Positions 32,865 to 37,998 of a DNA stretch of 37,998 nucleotides are shown one piece after another. The stretch covers positions 1 through 37,998 of the forward strand of contig CAMWJV010000018.1 of NCBI GenBank assembly GCA_947174665.1. The letters are read 5' to 3'. Position numbers and translations under genes: made by a program. Positions within the stretch are counted from its first letter, which is position 1. Every line of letters starts with the position of its first letter. Below the pieces are notes generated by a model. It saw nothing but the letters and a program-made list of their open reading frames with translations, was not told the DNA's origin and ran no database searches. This DNA comes from an uncultured Lachnospiraceae bacterium (lineage in GTDB: Bacteria; Bacillota; Clostridia; Lachnospirales; Lachnospiraceae).

Positions 32865-33770
32865 TCACAGCTTTTCGCTGTAGATACTCTTGTACCCTTC
32901 CCCGTAAATCTCCGTGGCGCTGGTGACAATCATAACCGCCCCCGGATCCTCCTCCCGCACTATAGTTTCTGCCCGGGGGGAAATCTGTTTTTTCATGGCG
33001 CACATTATGACTTTCTTTTCCTTGCCGCTGTATGCACCTGAACCGGAAATGTAAGTCACGCCGATGTCCAGATCCTCCAGCAGACGCTTTGTGATTGCTT
33101 CATGTCTGTCACTGATGATAAATATCAGCTTTGCGCCATCCCTCCCGTACAGCACCACATCCAGCAACACAGAGTTGATAAATACCACCAGCCCCGCATA
33201 CAGCGCCACATCCACATTTTTAAACACAAACGCCGATGCTGCCACGATCAATGCATCTGTGATCAGGAACAGAACTCCTGTCTTAAGATAGGGAAACCTG
33301 AGCCGCAGCAGTTTGATGATAATATCTGTTCCGCCGGTGGTAGCGCCCGCCTTGAACACCAGGCCGATACCAACCGCCATCAGAGCTCCGCCCGCCACCG
33401 CCGCCAAAAACGGATCTGTGGTGGCCGCACCGAAAGGCGCAAACAGGTTGATGAGGCCTGAGGTAAGTGCCGTACAGTACATGGTGGACAGAATAAACCG
33501 CAGGCCGAACTTCCATGTTCCCACCGCAATAATGGGAATATTGATGCATAATACCAGCGTACCTGTCTCCAGCCCCGTAATCCGGTTCAGGATAATAGCA
33601 ATACCCGTAACCCCTCCGGGCGCCAGGGCATTCGGATCCAAAAACAGACTGACCGCTATGGAATACAGCAGGGACGCTACTGTAATTTCGATATAATCCA
33701 TCACCCGGCGTCTGAGTGTCTTTTTCTCCTCAAACTTAATTTCCGCCTGCTGTTCCTTCGTCATCGACAT
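32865..33770 (-). CDS. YitT family membrane protein
   Basis: 301 aa. About five or six hydrophobic helices (starting ITVASLLYSIAVSLFL, VTGIAIILNRITG) form the YitT_membrane part, with the motif FKAGATTGGTDIIIKLL, and the C-terminal DUF2179 domain (residues about 225-290; LLEDLDIGVTYISGSGAYSG) is cytosolic. The family is common in Bacillota and its transport role is unproven. It lies 24 bp after ilvA and is likely co-transcribed. A CGGAGAA site precedes the ATG. Confidence 0.93.
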   Translation of the reverse strand: MSMTKEQQAEIKFEEKKTLRRRVMDYIEITVASLLYSIAVSLFLDPNALAPGGVTGIAIILNRITGLETGTLVLCINIPIIAVGTWKFGLRFILSTMYCTALTSGLINLFAPFGAATTDPFLAAVAGGALMAVGIGLVFKAGATTGGTDIIIKLLRLRFPYLKTGVLFLITDALIVAASAFVFKNVDVALYAGLVVFINSVLLDVVLYGRDGAKLIFIISDRHEAITKRLLEDLDIGVTYISGSGAYSGKEKKVIMCAMKKQISPRAETIVREEDPGAVMIVTSATEIYGEGYKSIYSEKL

Positions 33771-33794
33771 ATTTTCAGTTCTCCGCTACGATTT

Positions 33795-35018
33795 TTACAT
33801 GACTGTCGGCATCAGCTTCGGCTGATACCCTTCTTTTTCCAGCGCTTCTATGATCCGGCTCTTGTGCTCCGTTCCATAGGCCTCCATGGTGATACGAAGC
33901 TCCACAGCCGCATTCCGGTTGATAGAGACGAACTGGTTATGCTCCAGCTTGATGACATTTCCATCGAGATTGGCGATCACACCGGAAATCCTGCACAGCT
34001 CGCCGGGCTTATCCGGAAGCAGTACAGACACCGTAAATATCCTGTCACGCATGATCAGTCCCTGCTGAACCACGGAGGACATGGTAATCACATCCATATT
34101 GCCGCCGCTCAGGATGGAAACTACTTTTTTATCCTTTGCCTCAAGATGCTTCAGGGCAGCTACCGTCAGCAGGCCGGAATTTTCCACCACCATCTTGTGG
34201 TTTTCCACCATATCCAGAAACGCCACCACCAGTTCCCTGTCCTCTACAGTAATAATATCGTCCAAATTTTCCTTAATATACGGGAACAGCTTGCTGCCGG
34301 GAGTTTTCACCGCCGTACCATCAGCAATCGTGTTAACTGTTGGAAGCGTGGTTACCTTGTCTGCAGCGAGAGATGCCTGCATACAGTTCGCGCCAGCAGG
34401 CTCCACTCCGATAACCTTAATCTTGGGATTCAGCAGCTTCGCCAGCACCGATACACCGGTAGCCAGTCCGCCTCCCCCGATGGGAACGAGAATATAGTCT
34501 ACCAGCGGAAGTTCCTTCACAATCTCCATGGCAATGGTCCCCTGTCCCGTGGCCACAGCAAGATCGTCAAAGGGATGTATAAAGGTATAACCGTGCTCCT
34601 CCGCCAGTTCATAGGCCTTTGCGCAGGCTTCATCATAGACATCTCCGTGGAGTACCACCTCCGCACCGTAGCTCTTGGTTCGGTTCACCTTCATCAGCGG
34701 TGTGGTTGTAGGCATGACAATCGTCGCCTTTGAACCGTAACATTTAGCTGCATATGCAACTCCCTGAGCATGATTTCCCGCCGACGCGGTAATCAGTCCC
34801 TTCGCTCTCTCCTCCTGAGAAAGCGTGCTCATTTTATAGTATGCCCCTCGCAGCTTATATGCACCCGTAAACTGCATATTTTCCGGTTTCAGATAAACCT
34901 TGTTTCCCGTCTGTCCACTGAGAAAATCGCTGAAGATCAGCTTTGTCTCCAGCGTTACCCGCTTGACAGTCTCCGCGGCCTCCTCAAATTTTTCCAGCGT
35001 CAACATCTGTTCTTCCAT
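33795..35018 (-). CDS. ilvA: Threonine ammonia-lyase
   Basis: 407 aa PLP enzyme that converts threonine to 2-oxobutyrate and ammonia. The PLP lysine is Lys55 in GAYKLRGAYYK, with the phosphate-binding loop GGGGLATG and the SAGNHAQGVAYA motif. A C-terminal ACT domain (about 330-405; VSVLLPDKPGELCRISGV) could bind an effector. The length and single ACT domain fit the catabolic/short biosynthetic type rather than the long two-ACT IlvA. It follows ftsY by 72 bp; GAGAGGTG lies before the ATG. Confidence 0.93.
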   Translation of the reverse strand: MEEQMLTLEKFEEAAETVKRVTLETKLIFSDFLSGQTGNKVYLKPENMQFTGAYKLRGAYYKMSTLSQEERAKGLITASAGNHAQGVAYAAKCYGSKATIVMPTTTPLMKVNRTKSYGAEVVLHGDVYDEACAKAYELAEEHGYTFIHPFDDLAVATGQGTIAMEIVKELPLVDYILVPIGGGGLATGVSVLAKLLNPKIKVIGVEPAGANCMQASLAADKVTTLPTVNTIADGTAVKTPGSKLFPYIKENLDDIITVEDRELVVAFLDMVENHKMVVENSGLLTVAALKHLEAKDKKVVSILSGGNMDVITMSSVVQQGLIMRDRIFTVSVLLPDKPGELCRISGVIANLDGNVIKLEHNQFVSINRNAAVELRITMEAYGTEHKSRIIEALEKEGYQPKLMPTVM

Positions 35019-35090
35019 ATCATTACACCTCTCGTATATATTTTTAACAACCTGTAACTCTTGCGAATAGGCTCTGAATAGTTATGTCTC

Positions 35091-36050
35091 TCAATCGCCA
35101 TCGGCCTTGTCATCATCGCTGCTGTCCACATCAAACAGCGCGTTTACAAACTCATCCGAATCAAATCTCTGTAAATCCTCAATACTCTCGCCGACACCGA
35201 TATACTTTACGGGAATCTTCAGCTCCGACTGGATTGCCACCGCAATTCCGCCTTTCGCCGTCCCGTCCATTTTTGTAAGGATAATGCCTGTAAGGTCCGC
35301 AACTTCTCCAAACTCTCTTGCCTGTACCAGTGCGTTCTGCCCTGTGGTGCCATCAAGCACGATCAGGTTCTCCCTGTGGGCATCCGGAAATTCCCTGTCA
35401 ATAATGCGGTTCATCTTGCGAAGCTCTTCCATCAGGTTTTTCTTATTGTGGAGCCTGCCCGCCGTATCAATCAGCAGCACATCCACCCCTCTTGCTTTGG
35501 CTGCAGTCACGGCATCGAACACTACACTTGCCGGGTCGGCTCCTTCGCCGCCACCCACCATGGGCACATCCGCCCTCTTCGCCCATTCGGCAAGCTGGTC
35601 TCCCGCGGCAGCCCGAAAGGTATCCGCTGCGGCAATCAGCACTTTCCTGCCGTTTTCTTTCAGTTTACCCGCAAGCTTGCCCACAGAAGTAGTCTTGCCC
35701 ACGCCGTTGACCCCTATAACCATAATAACAGATTTCTCTTTCTCAAAGTCATAGGCCTCCGCCTCCACCTGCATCTGCTCCCTGATGCTGTCAATCAGCA
35801 GCTGCTTGCACTCCGACGGCTCTTTGATATGATTCTCTTTAATCTGGCCTTTCAGCCGTTCCAGAATATCATTTGTGGCGTTTACTCCGATGTCTCCCAT
35901 GATCAGGATTTCTTCCAGTTCCTCATAAAAATCATCATCAATCGCCGAAAACCCGTTAAATACCGAATCGATTCCCCGAACAATATTGTCCCTGGTCTTA
36001 GTCAGCCCCTGCTTAAGCCTGGCAAAAAAGCCCTTCTTTTCCTCGCTCAT
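35091..36050 (-). CDS. ftsY: Signal recognition particle receptor FtsY
   Basis: 319 aa. A short N-terminal region without the acidic A domain, then the N domain and the GTPase G domain: GVNGVGKTT (113-121), DTAGRLHNK and TKMDGTAKGG. FtsY docks Ffh-ribosome complexes at the membrane. It lies 11 bp after smc, the conserved smc-ftsY order. Confidence 0.98.
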   Translation of the reverse strand: MSEEKKGFFARLKQGLTKTRDNIVRGIDSVFNGFSAIDDDFYEELEEILIMGDIGVNATNDILERLKGQIKENHIKEPSECKQLLIDSIREQMQVEAEAYDFEKEKSVIMVIGVNGVGKTTSVGKLAGKLKENGRKVLIAAADTFRAAAGDQLAEWAKRADVPMVGGGEGADPASVVFDAVTAAKARGVDVLLIDTAGRLHNKKNLMEELRKMNRIIDREFPDAHRENLIVLDGTTGQNALVQAREFGEVADLTGIILTKMDGTAKGGIAVAIQSELKIPVKYIGVGESIEDLQRFDSDEFVNALFDVDSSDDDKADGD

Positions 36051-36061
36051 ACCGTTTCCTT

Positions 36062-37998
36062 TCAGTTTGTCAGATCCTTTTCAATCAAATTGACGCTGAC
36101 CAGTGCGGACACGCCTTTCTCCTGCATGGTGATACCATAAAGCCGGTCAACCTGCTCCATGGTGCCTCTTCTGTGTGTAATGACAATAAACTGGGTATTT
36201 TTCGTCAGCTTGTGCAGGTATTTTGCAAAGCGCCCCACGTTGGAATCGTCCAGCGCCGCCTCAATTTCATCCAGCAGACAAAAGGGTGAAGGCTTCAGAT
36301 TCTGGATGGCAAACAGAAGCGAAATGGCCGTCAACGCCTTCTCTCCACCTGACAGCTGCATCATATTTTGCAGTTTCTTCCCCGGCGGCTGGGCAATGAT
36401 CCGTACACCTGCCTCAAGAATGTCCTCATCCTCCATCAGTTCAAGAGTACCTTTACCGCCGCCGAACAGCTCCTTGAACACCTTGTCAAACTCCCGGTTA
36501 ATCTCAGCAAACTTCTCGGTGAACTGTTTTCTCATCGCTGCATCCAGTTCCTCGATAATGCCCTCCAGCGTCTTCTCCGCTTCCACCAGATCATCATGCT
36601 GGGTCTGCATAAAGGTGAATCTGTCCATCAGATTCTTGTAATCCTCAATGGCATTGACATTCACGTCGCCCAGCTTTTTTATCTGTTCACGCAGGGATGA
36701 AATCTGTTTCTTCATAGATGACAGGTCTGTCATACTTTCATCCCGAATTGATGCGGCATCGCTCAGCGTAATCTCGTACTCATCCCACATGTAATTAATC
36801 TGGGCTTCCAGATTTTCTTCCAGTCTTTCCTTCTGGGCCGCCAAACGATAGACCTCCTTGTCCAGCGCCGACATCTTCTCCGCCATCTCCTCACGACTCC
36901 GGAAGAAAGTCTTCTGCTTTGCAGACAACTCTTCTCTGTGCGCCATGCTTTCCTTCAGTCTGCCCTCGGATTCGTTCTGAACATCATAGGAAGCTACAAT
37001 GGTCTTCTCTATCTCAGTGACATTCTGCTTCTTGCGCTCCGTCTCCAGCCGATTCTCCTCCAGCGCCTCCATGATCTCGGAAAGTTCGGCACGGGAGCGG
37101 GCAATTTCCTCATCGATACGGTCCACATTGGCCTGCTTAAACCCTAATGTCTGCCGCATCTTCTCTACCTTCATCTCCCATTCTGACACAAGGGCTGCCG
37201 CTTCAGTCTCCGATTTACGCCAGTCCTCCAACTCCTGCTGGAACCTTACGATCTGCTCCTGTGTATTTTTCTCCAGTTCCTCGCTGTCAGCCAGTTCCCT
37301 CTGAATGGTCTCCTTATCATTTTTGATTTCGAAGATCTTTCCTTCGATCTCCTGCTCTTCCAGCTTTAAGGAAGCTTTCGCTTCCACTTCCTCCTCCATG
37401 CGCTCCCTGGCCTGGCTGATGTTCAGCCTCACAGTATTCTGCTCTATGGACTTCTTCTGAATATCGGTTTTAAGCGTCTCCAAATCCATTCGCAGCTTGT
37501 TCCGCCTTGATTTGGTATCATCTATATCCCTGTTGATCGCATCCACGGCAGCAAGCAGCTTTTTCACGCTCTTTTCCAGTTCGTCAATTTCCCGTCTCCT
37601 TCCCAGGAGATTGCTGCTGTTTTTAAATGCGCCGCCGCTGATTGCTCCGCCGGGTACAAGCAGCTCACCCTCCAGTGTAACCATCCTGATGCCATATTCA
37701 TACTTCCTGGCAATTTTTACTGCATTGTCAACATTGTCAACCACCACAATCCGCCCCAGCATTGCCTTTGCCACATTGCGGTATCTGTCCTCAATTTGCA
37801 CCAGCTCATCCGCCATGCCGATAACACCCTTTTCCGAGAGCGCCTCGGGATTTTTGAATTCCTGGGGTCTGGTGACACTGGTGAGCGGCAGGAAAGTGGC
37901 ACGCCCCAGCTGGGTCTCCTTCAGGAAACGAATCATCGTCTTGGCGGGCTCCGCGTCAGCCGTGACGATATTTTGAATGTTTCCGCCCAGCGCCGGCT
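36062..37998 (-). CDS. smc: Chromosome segregation ATPase SMC (N-terminal half outside the window)
   Basis: The open frame runs to the window edge, so about half the protein is missing on the 5' side. What remains starts in the hinge (ALGGNIQNIVTADAEPAK, then ATFLPLTSV and GGAISGG), continues through the second long coiled coil (about 430 residues), and ends with the head: signature QLSGGEKALTAISLL and Walker B CLLDEIEAALDDSN. An internal ATG at 37936 is not the real start. SMC forms a ring with ScpA/ScpB to condense the chromosome. Confidence 0.97.
   Translation of the reverse strand, partial: PALGGNIQNIVTADAEPAKTMIRFLKETQLGRATFLPLTSVTRPQEFKNPEALSEKGVIGMADELVQIEDRYRNVAKAMLGRIVVVDNVDNAVKIARKYEYGIRMVTLEGELLVPGGAISGGAFKNSSNLLGRRREIDELEKSVKKLLAAVDAINRDIDDTKSRRNKLRMDLETLKTDIQKKSIEQNTVRLNISQARERMEEEVEAKASLKLEEQEIEGKIFEIKNDKETIQRELADSEELEKNTQEQIVRFQQELEDWRKSETEAAALVSEWEMKVEKMRQTLGFKQANVDRIDEEIARSRAELSEIMEALEENRLETERKKQNVTEIEKTIVASYDVQNESEGRLKESMAHREELSAKQKTFFRSREEMAEKMSALDKEVYRLAAQKERLEENLEAQINYMWDEYEITLSDAASIRDESMTDLSSMKKQISSLREQIKKLGDVNVNAIEDYKNLMDRFTFMQTQHDDLVEAEKTLEGIIEELDAAMRKQFTEKFAEINREFDKVFKELFGGGKGTLELMEDEDILEAGVRIIAQPPGKKLQNMMQLSGGEKALTAISLLFAIQNLKPSPFCLLDEIEAALDDSNVGRFAKYLHKLTKNTQFIVITHRRGTMEQVDRLYGITMQEKGVSALVSVNLIEKDLTN

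Noticed and set aside
32744..32926. Plus-strand 60-codon ORF near yitT
   Set aside because: It runs into yitT on the opposite strand and has no motif or clear ribosome site.
33864..34733. Long plus-strand open frame opposite ilvA
   Set aside because: It is the antisense shadow of a clear threonine ammonia-lyase gene; composition is His/Arg-rich without domains.
1..37998. tRNA, rRNA and known riboswitches
   Set aside because: No cloverleaf, rRNA segment or recognisable riboswitch motif was found by eye; an L19 leader before rplS is possible but could not be supported.

Overview
The window looks like a chromosomal segment of a Clostridia-class Bacillota, most likely a Lachnospiraceae-type gut anaerobe. 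The evidence is a mid-range base composition by eye, strong AGGAGG-type ribosome binding sites, a conserved Bacillota housekeeping order, and typical family members (RbgA, YlxM, KhpA, YitT, DUF4176, RCC1-like lipoprotein). The taxon is an inference from gene content. Nearly every gene is on the minus strand; the one supported plus-strand gene is a small HTH regulator near 24.6 kb.

Reading in the direction of transcription (right to left), the right end holds the ribosome and secretion housekeeping block: smc (cut by the window edge), ftsY, ilvA, yitT, a SleB-like hydrolase with an RCC1-like lipoprotein, ylxM, ffh, a possible 36-codon ORF, rpsP, khpA, rimM and a trmD fused to a GNAT acetyltransferase. 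The left end carries the rest of that block: rplS, signal peptidase I, rbgA and a second signal peptidase I (cut by the edge).

Between trmD and rplS, genes that are often adjacent, lies an island of about 21 kb (roughly 3.2-24.8 kb). It encodes a type VII (ESX/WXG100-like) secretion system wired to Ser/Thr phosphorylation. In transcription order it has: two membrane Ser/Thr kinases (one with a solute-binding-protein-like ectodomain, one with PASTA domains and WSxW repeats), two PP2C phosphatases, a zinc-ribbon/FHA-like protein, an EssC-type ATPase with an FHA domain and three P-loops, a LytTR regulator with a degenerate receiver, an unrecognised protein whose layout recalls EspG chaperones, a YukD-like ubiquitin fold, a WXG-less helical hairpin, five WXG100 proteins, a CHAP-domain protein with a secretion-like N-terminus, a DUF4176 protein, a VWA-TM-FHA protein and a third PP2C. 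A small HTH gene is divergent from the first kinase across a 9+4+9 bp palindrome. A PDDEXK (Rpn-type) nuclease gene and several inverted repeats lie at the rplS end.

Working model: kinases sense an extracellular cue and phosphorylate partners; FHA domains on EssC and on the VWA protein read phosphothreonine; PP2C enzymes reset the state; WXG100 proteins and the CHAP hydrolase are the likely cargo. No EsaA, EssA or EssB homologue was recognised. The two kinases have the topology of EssB (cytosolic kinase fold, one membrane helix, extracellular C-terminus), so they could fill its place. That substitution is a hypothesis.
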